5,988 bases of DNA from Pseudomonadota bacterium (GTDB taxonomy: Bacteria; Pseudomonadota; Gammaproteobacteria; Pseudomonadales; Pseudomonadaceae), in contig JAEYXX010000007.1 of the NCBI GenBank assembly GCA_023431055.1, positions 1 through 5,988 of the forward strand, read 5' to 3'. The notes under the pieces were generated by a model. It was not told the DNA's origin. It was given only the letters and a program-made list of their open reading frames with translations, and ran no database searches. Of this stretch, positions 1 through 5,988 are shown in pieces; within the stretch, counting starts at the first letter, position 1, and each line of letters opens with the position of its first letter. The position numbers were made by a program, and so were the translations under genes.

Positions 1-626
1 CGCTCGAGCGCGGTGGCGCGCAGCACGTCGTCCGGGTCGACTGCCACCGGGTTGGACACGGCCTCGAGCAGCGGCAGGTCATTGCGCGAGTCGCTGTAGA
101 AGTAGGCGCCATCGAGGTTGTGTCCGGTCTGTGCCAGCCACTCGTTCAGGCGCGTCACCTTGCCGCCCTGGTAGCATGGTGTACCGGTGATCTGGCCGAT
201 ATAGCGGCCGTCCTGCATGCCGCACTCGGTGGCGATCAGCGTCTCCACGCCGAGACGTTCGGCGATGGGCGCGGTGACGAAGCGATTGGTGGCGGTAATG
301 ATCACCAGCTTGTCGCCCGCAGCGCGGTGTTCGGCCAGCAGCGCCTCGCCCTTGGCGAGGATGATCGGCGCGATCACCTCGGTCATGAACTCGCGGTGCC
401 ACTGCGCCAGTTGCGCCATTTCATGGCGACCCAGAATGGCCTGGCTGAAATTCTGGTAGGCCACCACGTCCAGCTTGCCGGCGCAGTAGTCGGCATAGAA
501 GGCATCGTTACGCGCCAGGTACTCGGCAGCATCGACCAGGCCGCGCTGGCAGACGAATTCGCCCCAGCTATGATCGCTGTCGCCAGCCAGCAGGGTGTTG
601 TCGAGATCGAAAAGGGCCAAGCGCAC
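1..626 (-). CDS. HAD-superfamily (subfamily IB) phosphatase, possible histidinol-phosphate phosphatase; 3' end cut by window edge
   Basis: Cytosolic Mg-dependent phosphatase of the haloacid dehalogenase superfamily. Translated from a GTG at 626-624, 208 codons are open to the left edge with no internal stop. All four HAD motifs are visible: motif I FDLDNTLL (nucleophile D7, acid D9), motif II IITATN (probably T111), motif III K156 in [11 protein letters not shown], and motif [11 protein letters not shown] (D179, D183). The helical cap between motifs I and II fits the SerB-like IB class. The start is GTG because family members begin directly with [15 protein letters not shown] at 639-636 lies 9 nt upstream as a modest ribosome-binding site. 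Family length is about 215-220 residues, so only about ten residues should be missing. The P. aeruginosa gene beside rppH (PA0335) has, as I recall, been reported as the missing histidinol-phosphate phosphatase of histidine synthesis. Substrate here is inferred from that synteny; a phosphoserine-phosphatase-like activity is the alternative. It is transcribed divergently from rppH. Confidence 0.9.
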   Translation of the reverse strand, partial: MRLALFDLDNTLLAGDSDHSWGEFVCQRGLVDAAEYLARNDAFYADYCAGKLDVVAYQNFSQAILGRHEMAQLAQWHREFMTEVIAPIILAKGEALLAEHRAAGDKLVIITATNRFVTAPIAERLGVETLIATECGMQDGRYIGQITGTPCYQGGKVTRLNEWLAQTGHNLDGAYFYSDSRNDLPLLEAVSNPVAVDPDDVLRATALE

Positions 627-709
627 GGTTCTATACCTGTTCTGCAAAGGTTTGGGGCGCGCCAGAATAGCCGCTTTGGCCGGGCTTTCCCACTGCCGCC
701 AAACCCGCG

Positions 710-739
710 TTGCTGCTGGACTCGGCTTTGTGGAACAAT
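710..739 (+). promoter_or_regulatory. Candidate sigma-70 promoter for rppH-ptsP in the 144-bp divergent intergenic region (627-770)
   Basis: TTGCTG (710-715) and AACAAT (734-739) are separated by 18 bp and would start transcription about 25 nt before the rppH start. They match the consensus at only 3/6 and 4/6 positions, so this is a weak call. The region must also hold the promoter of the divergent HAD gene. A possible -10 on the minus strand is TATTCT near 670-665, without a convincing -35. I saw no clear operator, riboswitch or terminator in the rest of 627-770. Confidence 0.22.
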
Positions 740-755
740 GCCGGAACTTGCGTGT

Positions 756-761
756 ACGAGG
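756..761 (+). promoter_or_regulatory. Ribosome-binding site fixing the GTG start of rppH
   Basis: ACGAGG ends 9 nt before GTG 771-773. It supports this start over the in-frame ATG at 738-740, which would add eleven residues unlike the family. Confidence 0.6.
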
Positions 762-770
762 TTGCTTGCC

Positions 771-1250
771 GTGATCGATTCTGATGGTTTCCGCCCGAAT
801 GTCGGCATCATCCTGACCAATGATGTCGGCCAGGTGCTCTGGGCCAGGCGCATCAACCAGGATGCGTGGCAGTTTCCCCAGGGTGGCATCAATGACCGTG
901 AGTCGCCGGAAGAGGCGCTTTACCGTGAACTGAATGAAGAGGTTGGCCTCGAAGAGCAGGATGTGAAGATTCTCGCCTGCACCCGCGGCTGGTTGCGTTA
1001 TCGTTTGCCGCAGCGTCTGGTGCGTACCCACAGCCAGCCGCTGTGCATCGGGCAGAAACAGAAGTGGTTTCTGCTGCGCCTGACCGGAGCCGAAGACCGC
1101 GTGCGCATGGACCTGACCGGTAAGCCTGAATTCGATGGCTGGCGCTGGGTCAGCTACTGGTACCCGCTGGGCCAGGTGGTCACATTCAAGCGCGAGGTGT
1201 ATCGCCGTGCGCTCAAGGAACTCGCCCCGCGCCTGATAGTGCGCGACTGA
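771..1250 (+). CDS. rppH: RNA 5'-pyrophosphohydrolase RppH (NudH), Nudix hydrolase
   Basis: RppH removes pyrophosphate from the 5'-triphosphate end of mRNAs, leaving a monophosphate that stimulates RNase E and starts decay; it acts in the cytosol. The 159-residue product opens (M)[12 protein letters not shown], as RppH proteins do, and carries [16 protein letters not shown] (residues 24-39). A complete Nudix box G-x5-E-x7-REL-x-EE-x-GL spans residues 38-60, with metal-binding E53, E56 and E57 all present. The C-terminal part ([13 protein letters not shown], then [13 protein letters not shown]) is also typical. The start is GTG 771: it gives the family length and N-terminus and has GAGG 9 nt upstream. 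The same frame stays open upstream to about position 120, but that stretch is antisense to the HAD gene and is not coding. ptsP follows after 18 bp, so the two are probably co-transcribed, a pairing also conserved in E. coli. Confidence 0.97.
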   Translation: MIDSDGFRPNVGIILTNDVGQVLWARRINQDAWQFPQGGINDRESPEEALYRELNEEVGLEEQDVKILACTRGWLRYRLPQRLVRTHSQPLCIGQKQKWFLLRLTGAEDRVRMDLTGKPEFDGWRWVSYWYPLGQVVTFKREVYRRALKELAPRLIVRD

Positions 1251-1268
1251 TACGGACTCCAATCGAGC

Positions 1269-3548
1269 ATGCTCAATACGCTGCGCAAGATCGTCCAGGA
1301 AGTGAACGCCGCCAAGGATCTCAAGGCGGCGCTGTCGATCATTGTGCAGCGTGTAAAAGAAGCGATGGGCAGCCAGGTTTGCTCGGTCTATCTGCTGGAC
1401 CCGGAAACCAACCGCTTCGTGTTGATGGCCACCGACGGCCTCAACAAGCGCTCCATCGGCAAGGTCAGCATGGCGCCCAGCGAAGGCCTGGTCGGCCTGG
1501 TGGGGAGCCGTGAAGAGCCGCTGAACCTCGAAGACGCCGCCAGCCACCCGCGCTACCGCTACTTCGCCGAGACTGGCGAGGAGCGCTACGCGTCCTTCCT
1601 CGGTGCACCGATCATCCACCACCGCCGCGTGATGGGTGTGCTGGTCGTGCAGCAGAAGGAGCGGCGTCAATTCGACGAGGGCGAAGAAGCCTTCCTGGTC
1701 ACCATGAGCGCGCAGCTTGCAGGCGTTATCGCCCATGCCGAGGCAACCGGCTCGATTCGCGGTCTGGGGCGCCAGGGCAAAGGCGTACAGGAGGCCAAGT
1801 TCATCGGCGTGCCGGGTGCGCCGGGGGCAGCGGTCGGTACCGCTGTCGTGGTGCTGCCCCCGGCCGATTTGAATGTAGTTCCAGACCGCAGCGTCGATGA
1901 CATCGCCGCCGAGCTGGAGCTGTTCGACAAGGCGCTGGGTTGGGTGCGCGAGGACATGCAGGAGCTGTCCGAGAAGCTCGCCACCCAACTGCGCAAGGAA
2001 GAGCGCGCGCTATTCGACGTCTACCTGATGATGCTTGAGGACGCCGCACTGGGTAACGAGGTGCGCAAGATCATCCGCACCGGCCAGTGGGCGCAGGGCG
2101 CCTTACGCCAGGTGGTGCTCGACCACGTCAAACGCTTCGAGCTGATGGACGACGCCTACCTGCGCGAGCGCGCCAGCGACGTGCGTGACCTCGGCCGGCG
2201 TCTGCTCGCCTACCTGCAGGAAGAGCGCAAGACCTCGCTGGTCTACCCGGACAACACCATCCTGGTCAGCGAGGAACTGTCGCCGGCGATGCTCGGCGAG
2301 GTGCCGGAAGGCAAGCTGGCCGGTCTGATCTCGGTCACCGGCTCGGGCAACTCCCACGTGGCTATCTTCGCCCGCGCCATGGGCATCCCCACGGTCATGG
2401 GTGTGGTCGATCTGCCGTATTCGAAGATCGATGGCATCAAGCTGATCGTCGACGGCTACCACGGCGAAGTCTTCACCAACCCCAGCGAGCTGCTGAGCAA
2501 GCAGTACGCCGATGTGGTCGAGGAGGAGCGTCAGCTCACCGAAGGGCTCGATGCCCTGCGCGCGCTGCCCTGCGAGACGCTCGATGGTCATCGCATGCCG
2601 CTGTGGGTCAACACTGGCCTGCTTGCCGACGTTGCACGCGCTCAGCAGCGTGGCGCCGAGGGCGTTGGTCTGTACCGCACCGAAGTGCCGTTTATGATCA
2701 ACGAACGCTTTCCCAGTGAGAAGGAACAGCTCGCTACTTACCGCGAGCAATTGCAGGCCTTCCATCCGCTGCCGGTGACCATGCGCACCCTGGACATCGG
2801 TGGCGACAAGGCGCTGTCCTACTTCCCGATCAAGGAAGAGAACCCCTTTCTCGGCTGGCGCGGCATTCGCGTCACCCTCGACCACCCGGAAATCTTCCTG
2901 GTACAGACCCGCGCCATGCTCAAGGCCAGCGAGGGGCTGAACAATCTGCGCATCCTGCTGCCGATGATTTCCGGCATTCAGGAGCTGGAAGAAGCCTTGC
3001 ACCTGATTCACCGTGCCTGGGGCGAAGTCCGCGATGAAGGTATCGACGTGCCGCTGCCACCGATTGGCATGATGATCGAGATTCCGGCGGCGGTGTACCA
3101 GACCCGTGAGCTGGCGCGGCAGGTGGACTTCCTTTCGGTCGGCTCCAACGACCTGACCCAGTACCTGCTGGCGGTGGATCGCAACAATCCGCGTGTGGCC
3201 GACCTCTACGACTTCCTCCACCCGGCGGTGCTGCAGGCATTGCAGAAGGTGGTCAACGACGCTCACCTCGAAGGCAAGCCGGTGAGCATCTGTGGCGAGA
3301 TGGCCGGCGACCCTGCTGCTGCCGTGCTGTTGCTGGCCATGGGCTTCGATTCGCTGTCGATGAACGCCACCAACCTGCCCAAGGTGAAGTGGCTGCTGCG
3401 CCAGATCACCCAGAGCAAGGCCAGGGAACTGCTGGGCCAGGTGATGACCATGGACAACCCGCACCTGATCTACAGCACCCTGCACCTGGCACTGCGCAAT
3501 CTGGGGCTCGGTCGGGTGATCAACCCGGCGTCGAATATCCAGGCGTGA
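1269..3548 (+). CDS. ptsP: Phosphoenolpyruvate-protein phosphotransferase PtsP (enzyme I-Ntr)
   Basis: First enzyme of the nitrogen phosphotransferase system: it autophosphorylates from phosphoenolpyruvate and passes the phosphate to NPr (PtsO) and then PtsN, a regulatory rather than sugar-transporting chain. The 759 residues show, in order, an N-terminal GAF sensor domain (about 15-160), an enzyme I N-terminal/NPr-binding domain (about 175-320), the swivelling phosphohistidine domain with [17 protein letters not shown] (H363 as the phosphorylated residue), and a PEP-binding TIM barrel (about 440-735). The barrel has GLYRTE (R470), TLDIGGDK (504-514 region), GMMIEIPAA (E604), [10 protein letters not shown] (623-632) and SICGEMAGD with the catalytic-type C675. 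The GAF domain separates it from sugar-type PtsI; in enterobacteria it senses glutamine. Length is full and every key residue is present. The ATG at 1269 matches the family start [13 protein letters not shown], although its ribosome-binding site is weak (CGGA, 12 nt away), so translation may be coupled to rppH. No NPr or PtsN gene lies in the window. Confidence 0.97.
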   Translation: MLNTLRKIVQEVNAAKDLKAALSIIVQRVKEAMGSQVCSVYLLDPETNRFVLMATDGLNKRSIGKVSMAPSEGLVGLVGSREEPLNLEDAASHPRYRYFAETGEERYASFLGAPIIHHRRVMGVLVVQQKERRQFDEGEEAFLVTMSAQLAGVIAHAEATGSIRGLGRQGKGVQEAKFIGVPGAPGAAVGTAVVVLPPADLNVVPDRSVDDIAAELELFDKALGWVREDMQELSEKLATQLRKEERALFDVYLMMLEDAALGNEVRKIIRTGQWAQGALRQVVLDHVKRFELMDDAYLRERASDVRDLGRRLLAYLQEERKTSLVYPDNTILVSEELSPAMLGEVPEGKLAGLISVTGSGNSHVAIFARAMGIPTVMGVVDLPYSKIDGIKLIVDGYHGEVFTNPSELLSKQYADVVEEERQLTEGLDALRALPCETLDGHRMPLWVNTGLLADVARAQQRGAEGVGLYRTEVPFMINERFPSEKEQLATYREQLQAFHPLPVTMRTLDIGGDKALSYFPIKEENPFLGWRGIRVTLDHPEIFLVQTRAMLKASEGLNNLRILLPMISGIQELEEALHLIHRAWGEVRDEGIDVPLPPIGMMIEIPAAVYQTRELARQVDFLSVGSNDLTQYLLAVDRNNPRVADLYDFLHPAVLQALQKVVNDAHLEGKPVSICGEMAGDPAAAVLLLAMGFDSLSMNATNLPKVKWLLRQITQSKARELLGQVMTMDNPHLIYSTLHLALRNLGLGRVINPASNIQA

Positions 3549-3573
3549 ACCGCGCCGTGAGGGCGAGTTATGT

Positions 3574-3628
3574 GTAGCCCGGATGCAATCCGGGGATATC
3601 GTTCCAGGTGTTCCCGCATCCGGGCCGC
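3574..3628. repeat. REP-like palindrome, family A, copy 1 (GTAGCCCGGATGC type)
   Basis: The left arm GTAGCCCGGATGC (3574-3586) pairs with GCATCCGGGCCGC (3616-3628), 11 of 13 positions complementary. Inside the left part, CCCGGAT (3578-3584) and ATCCGGG (3588-3594) also make a perfect 7-bp stem around GCA. Compared with the mirror image of the left side, the right arm lacks about five bases (GGATT) between CCC and GCATCC, so the element looks degenerate. Such units are common between Pseudomonas genes. It begins 25 bp after the ptsP stop and may stabilise or end that transcript; no T-tract follows, so it is not a typical intrinsic terminator. Confidence 0.75.
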
Positions 3629-3648
3629 AGCCATCAGTCGTTGATCGT

Positions 3649-3691
3649 GGGGGCGCTTCAGCGGCGAAAGGCTCGCGGCTAAAGCCCCTCC
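3649..3691. repeat. REP-like palindrome, family B (CGGCTTTAGCCGCGA type); possible bidirectional transcript-end hairpin
   Basis: Arms 3649-3667 and 3673-3691 are complementary at 15 of 19 positions around a 5-nt loop (AAGGC). On the minus strand, the segment 3697-3671 reads as the familiar Pseudomonas REP string beginning GTAGGAGGGGCTTTAGCCGC. This family is unrelated in sequence to the flanking GTAGCCCGGATG units. It sits near the middle of the spacer between two convergent genes, where a strong hairpin could block read-through both ways; that role is inferred. Such REPs are thought to be spread by RAYT (REP-associated tyrosine) transposases, none of which is encoded here. Confidence 0.75.
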
Positions 3692-3716
3692 TACGCAGGT
3701 CGTACTCCGCAGAACG

Positions 3717-3740
3717 GTAGCCGGATTACATCCAGGCTAG
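3717..3740. repeat. REP-like palindrome, family A, copy 2, inverted and overlapping the NRDE gene stop
   Basis: TAGCCGGAT (3718-3726) and ATCCAGGCTA (3730-3739) form a stem with one bulged A and a 3-nt loop. Read on the minus strand, 3740-3721 is CTAGCCTGGATGTAATCCGG, identical at 17 of 20 positions to the left arm of copy 1 at 3574-3593. The two therefore bracket the spacer as inverted repeats. The stop codon of the NRDE-family gene (TAG at 3739-3737) is part of this repeat. Confidence 0.7.
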
Positions 3741-4480
3741 CTGTGCAATTTCACCTCACCCAACACTGCACCATGCGGCCCGAAGCTGCGTTCGGTGATA
3801 TTCCAGCGGCCGTTACTGTGAAGATTCAGTACCGTACTGGCGCGAGTGCCATAGGCCTCGCTGGCGATGAAGGCTGTCGATAGCAGACGTTCCGTCGCCA
3901 ACCCCACGCCAGTATCCGGCAGCAGGTGATCGGCCGGCTGGCTGCTGTCGGCAAGCAGGTCCAGCAGCGCTTCATCCTCGGCCTCGAGACTATCGCTCAG
4001 GGCATTTCGGGCACGCAGCAGCTTCGGCCAGGGCGTGTCGAGATTGGCGTTGGACAGGCCATAGAACCCGCGCTCCAGCTGCCTAGGCCGTCCTTCCTGG
4101 GAATTGAAGTGCCAGAGTTGCTGGCGGTCGCCGACCAGCAGGTTGAAGCCGGCATATTCGGCGGCGTCACGCATGATTCTGTCGAGATAGGCGGGCACCG
4201 AATCCTGGCCCAGCAGATAGTCGGCGGTCAGCGCGCCGCGTGAGCGAGGAGGCGCCTTCTGCTTCAGGTCGCGGATATTGGTCAGCGCGGCGAAGCGGCC
4301 TTGCGCGGTAACGCCAAGCCAGGTACCCCCTGCCTGCAGGTCGCGGCCTGCGAACACGCCGGGGGCATCCTGCCATTCACCGAGCGGCTCGCTGGGGCGT
4401 GCGTAGAACTCGTCGCGATTGGACGCCAGGCGCAGTACCGTCGGGCTGTCCGGCTTCCAGGCGAAGACGATCAGGCACAT
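3737..4480 (-). CDS. TANGO2/NRDE-family protein
   Basis: Complete 247-residue member of the TANGO2 (NRDE) family, whose bacterial members have no firmly assigned reaction; the animal homologue is linked to lipid and haem handling. Diagnostic features are the N-terminus MCLIVFAW with Cys at position 2, the family-naming ASNRDEFYARPSEP (residues 19-32, N21-R22-D23-E24), GRDLQAGGTWLGVT (45-58), ALTNIRD (65-71), GFYGLSNANLDTPWPK mid-protein and YGTRASTVL near the end. There is no signal peptide or membrane segment, so it is probably cytosolic. The start is ATG 4480-4478 rather than the in-frame ATG at 4486: GGAGGA (4492-4487) stands 6 nt before the former but directly abuts the latter, and family proteins begin with Met-Cys. 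The gene converges on ptsP and diverges from the tauE-like gene. Its last codons run into a REP palindrome that supplies the stop. Identification of the family is firm; function is unknown. Confidence 0.92.
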   Translation of the reverse strand: MCLIVFAWKPDSPTVLRLASNRDEFYARPSEPLGEWQDAPGVFAGRDLQAGGTWLGVTAQGRFAALTNIRDLKQKAPPRSRGALTADYLLGQDSVPAYLDRIMRDAAEYAGFNLLVGDRQQLWHFNSQEGRPRQLERGFYGLSNANLDTPWPKLLRARNALSDSLEAEDEALLDLLADSSQPADHLLPDTGVGLATERLLSTAFIASEAYGTRASTVLNLHSNGRWNITERSFGPHGAVLGEVKLHS

Positions 4481-4486
4481 GCGCAT

Positions 4487-4492
4487 TCCTCC
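4487..4492 (-). promoter_or_regulatory. Strong ribosome-binding site fixing the NRDE-family start
   Basis: On the minus strand GGAGGA is followed by six bases (ATGCGC) and then ATG 4480. The ATG at 4486 has no spacer from it and is unlikely to be used. Confidence 0.8.
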
Positions 4493-4507
4493 AATGGCGA
4501 GTCTGGC

Positions 4508-4536
4508 AGGCTAGCGAGCTGAGCCGCAGGCGGCAA
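4508..4536 (-). promoter_or_regulatory. Candidate sigma-70 promoter for the NRDE-family gene in the divergent region 4481-4608
   Basis: On the minus strand TTGCCG (4536-4531) and TAGCCT (4513-4508) are spaced by exactly 17 bp, placed suitably for a leader of about 20 nt. Consensus matches are 4/6 and 3/6, so the call is tentative. A short dyad GCCGC-AG-GCGGC (4523-4534) overlaps the -35 and spacer and could be an operator or chance. For the opposite gene, TACCAT (4579-4584) is a possible -10 without a good -35. Confidence 0.25.
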
Positions 4537-4608
4537 CCGTTCCGTCCGATCCCTGTGCCGTTGCGAAGGCATTTCCGCTACCATGCCGCTTTGTTTTCGG
4601 GGGTGTCG

Positions 4609-5391
4609 ATGGAACTGCTGCTCTACCTGGTGCTGGGCTCGGCTGCCGGTGTGCTGGCTGGCCTGTTCGGTGTGGGTGGCGGCCTGATCATCGTGCCGGT
4701 GCTGGTGCTGAGCTTCACCTCGCAGGGCATGGCGACGGAGATTCTCACCCATCTGGCAGTGGGCACCTCCCTGGCGACCATCGTATTCACCTCGATCAAT
4801 TCTCTGCTCGAACATCATCGCAAGGGCGCGGTGCGCTGGCCGCTGTTTCGCTGGCTGAGCCTGGGAATCCTGCTCGGTGCCGCGCTGGGTGCGCTGACCG
4901 CCGCACTGATCCAGGGGCCGATGCTGCAGAAGATCATTGGCACCTTCGCTATCGCCGTAGCTGCGCAGATGGCGCTGGACCTGAAACCCAAAGCCAGCCG
5001 CGGTGTCCCTGGCAAGCCGACGCTGACGGTAGCCGGCGGGGTGATCGGCTGGGCTTCGGCGATCTTCGGTATCGGCGGTGGTTCGCTGACCGTGCCTTTT
5101 CTGGTCTGGCGCAGCGTGCCGATCCAGCAGGCGGTGGCAACCTCGGCGGCATGCGGTCTGCCGATTGCCATTGCCGGTGCGCTGAGTTTCATGTTTACCG
5201 GCTGGGGAAATGCGAATCTGCCGCCATGGAGCGTCGGTTTCGTTTATCTGCCGGCATTGCTGGGCATTGCCCTGACCAGCATGTTCTTTGCCCGTTTTGG
5301 TGCGCGCCTGGCTCATCGCCTGTCGCCACTGTTGCTCAAGCGCCTGTTCGCCCTGCTGCTGTTCAGTGTGGGCGTGAGTTTTTTCATTTAA
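4609..5391 (+). CDS. TauE/SafE-family (sulfite exporter-like) inner-membrane permease
   Basis: A 260-residue, strongly hydrophobic protein, probably an inner-membrane permease with about eight helices. The TauE/SafE family, named for sulfite or sulfoacetate export, moves small anions, but most members have unknown substrates. The family's internal duplication is plain: [13 protein letters not shown] (18-30) recurs as [13 protein letters not shown] (151-163), and AVGTS (50-54) recurs as AVATS (175-179). A hydrophilic link around [12 protein letters not shown] (126-137) joins the halves. The ATG at 4609 gives an N-terminus going straight into the first helix and has the G-rich CGGGGGTG about 5 nt upstream. 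The frame stays open further upstream, but that part is antisense to the NRDE gene's start and non-coding. lgt follows after 10 bp with its ribosome-binding site over this stop codon, so the two share a transcript. Nothing nearby points to sulfur metabolism, so no substrate is proposed. Confidence 0.92.
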   Translation: MELLLYLVLGSAAGVLAGLFGVGGGLIIVPVLVLSFTSQGMATEILTHLAVGTSLATIVFTSINSLLEHHRKGAVRWPLFRWLSLGILLGAALGALTAALIQGPMLQKIIGTFAIAVAAQMALDLKPKASRGVPGKPTLTVAGGVIGWASAIFGIGGGSLTVPFLVWRSVPIQQAVATSAACGLPIAIAGALSFMFTGWGNANLPPWSVGFVYLPALLGIALTSMFFARFGARLAHRLSPLLLKRLFALLLFSVGVSFFI

Positions 5392-5395
5392 GGAG
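5390..5395 (+). promoter_or_regulatory. Ribosome-binding site of lgt overlapping the tauE-like stop codon
   Basis: AAGGAG begins within the TAA stop (5389-5391) and ends 6 nt before the ATG at 5402. The arrangement suggests coupled translation of the two membrane proteins. Confidence 0.85.
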
Positions 5396-5401
5396 TCCTG
5401 G

Positions 5402-5988
5402 ATGCTGCCTTATCCGCAGATCGACCCGGTGGCCATCGCCCTCGGTCCCCTGAAAATCCACTGGTACGGCCTGATGTACCTTGTCGGTATCGGTGGCGCC
5501 TGGCTGCTGGCTTCTCGCCGGCTGGAGCGTTTCGATGCGACCTGGACCAAGGACAAACTGTCCGACCTGGTGTTCTGGGTGGCCATGGGGGTGATTCTCG
5601 GCGGTCGCCTGGGCTACGTGATGTTCTACGATCTGCCGGCTTACATCGCCGAACCGGCGAAGATCCTGCGCGTCTGGGAAGGCGGCATGTCGTTCCACGG
5701 CGGCCTGATCGGGGTCATGTTGTCGACCTGGTGGTTCGGCAAGCGCAACGGCAAGAGCTTCTTCGAGCTGATGGACTTTATCGCGCCTCTTGTTCCAATT
5801 GGGCTGGGGGCGGGCCGGATTGGCAACTTCATCAACGCCGAGCTGTGGGGCAAGGCCACCGATGTGCCCTGGGCGATGGTCTTCCCCACCGACCCTGAGC
5901 AACTGGCGCGCCATCCGTCGCAGCTGTACCAGTTCGCCCTGGAGGGCGTGGCGCTGTTCACCATCCTCTGGTTCTATTCGCGCAAACC
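5402..5988 (+). CDS. lgt: Prolipoprotein diacylglyceryl transferase Lgt; 3' end cut by window edge
   Basis: Lgt carries out the first step of bacterial lipoprotein maturation in the inner membrane: it moves a diacylglyceryl group from phosphatidylglycerol to the lipobox cysteine of prolipoproteins. The 195 residues present begin [16 protein letters not shown] and include [11 protein letters not shown] (Y22), [10 protein letters not shown] (67-76), [11 protein letters not shown] (H99) and the Lgt signature [17 protein letters not shown] (134-150). Numbering runs four behind E. coli, so Y22, H99, R139, N142 and E147 correspond to E. coli Y26, H103, R143, N146 and E151, the important residues of that enzyme. 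Full-length proteins are about 265-270 residues, so roughly 70 C-terminal residues, including the second essential arginine (E. coli R239), lie beyond the window. It probably shares a transcript with the tauE-like gene. In relatives thyA follows, which cannot be seen here. Confidence 0.97.
   Translation, partial: MLPYPQIDPVAIALGPLKIHWYGLMYLVGIGGAWLLASRRLERFDATWTKDKLSDLVFWVAMGVILGGRLGYVMFYDLPAYIAEPAKILRVWEGGMSFHGGLIGVMLSTWWFGKRNGKSFFELMDFIAPLVPIGLGAGRIGNFINAELWGKATDVPWAMVFPTDPEQLARHPSQLYQFALEGVALFTILWFYSRK

Noticed and set aside
120..770. In-frame upstream extension of the rppH reading frame (376-residue ORF)
   Set aside because: It is antisense to the HAD phosphatase gene, and RppH proteins begin at the residue encoded by GTG 771. 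Open antisense frames are common in GC-rich DNA.
2103..3485. 460-residue open frame on the minus strand inside ptsP
   Set aside because: Low-complexity, His/Gln/Val-rich translation with no recognisable domain, wholly antisense to a strongly conserved gene; it is a codon-bias shadow.
4504..4519. Possible sigma-54 promoter beginning TGGCAGG
   Set aside because: The -24-like half is present but the required TTGC-type -12 half is missing at the right spacing.
4399..4608. Upstream extension of the tauE-like protein (330-residue form)
   Set aside because: The extra 70 residues are Arg-rich, overlap the NRDE gene start on the opposite strand, and precede a normal family N-terminus at ATG 4609.
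4471..5316. 281-residue open frame on the minus strand across the tauE-like gene
   Set aside because: Gln/Arg/His-rich translation lacking any domain, antisense to a well-supported membrane protein.
5384..5914. 176-residue open frame on the minus strand inside lgt
   Set aside because: Antisense shadow of lgt with no family features.
1..5988. CRISPR array, tRNA/rRNA gene, toxin-antitoxin, prophage or defence island
   Set aside because: No regularly spaced direct repeats, tRNA-like folds or accessory-type small genes were seen; gene content is core metabolism and membrane biogenesis with uniform composition.

Overview
The window looks like ordinary core chromosome of a Pseudomonas-type gammaproteobacterium. 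The evidence is high GC with G/C-ending codons, a 759-residue PtsP and a 159-residue RppH of the lengths expected in Pseudomonas, the HAD phosphatase / rppH / ptsP / tauE-like / lgt order, and repeats of the Pseudomonas REP type between genes. The repeat unit GTAGCCCGGATGCAATCCGG recalls the P. mendocina / pseudoalcaligenes / stutzeri side of the genus, but the species cannot be fixed from this stretch. All protein identifications come from reading the translations; no database was searched.

Layout: (1) 1-626, minus strand: nearly complete HAD phosphatase with a GTG start, its last few codons off the left edge. (2) 627-770: divergent promoter region. (3) 771-1250, plus: rppH, RNA 5'-pyrophosphohydrolase. 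(4) 1269-3548, plus: ptsP, enzyme I of the nitrogen-related phosphotransferase system, 18 bp behind rppH and probably in the same operon. (5) 3549-3736: convergent intergenic region packed with three REP-like palindromes in an A-B-A arrangement. (6) 3737-4480, minus: TANGO2/NRDE-family protein, whose stop codon lies inside the last REP unit. (7) 4481-4608: second divergent promoter region. (8) 4609-5391, plus: TauE/SafE-family membrane permease. (9) 5402-5988, plus: lgt, prolipoprotein diacylglyceryl transferase, truncated by the right edge; its ribosome-binding site overlaps the tauE-like stop codon.

How the genes relate: RppH (start of mRNA decay) and PtsP (nitrogen-responsive phosphorelay) form a long-conserved neighbourhood that in E. 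coli continues directly to lgt and thyA. Here two extra genes and the REP cluster sit between ptsP and lgt. The HAD phosphatase may be the histidinol-phosphate phosphatase of histidine synthesis, by analogy with its P. aeruginosa counterpart.

I found no undescribed multi-gene system. The parts that merit a second look are the REP cluster and its overlap with the NRDE gene end, the rearranged ptsP-lgt neighbourhood, and several start-codon corrections.
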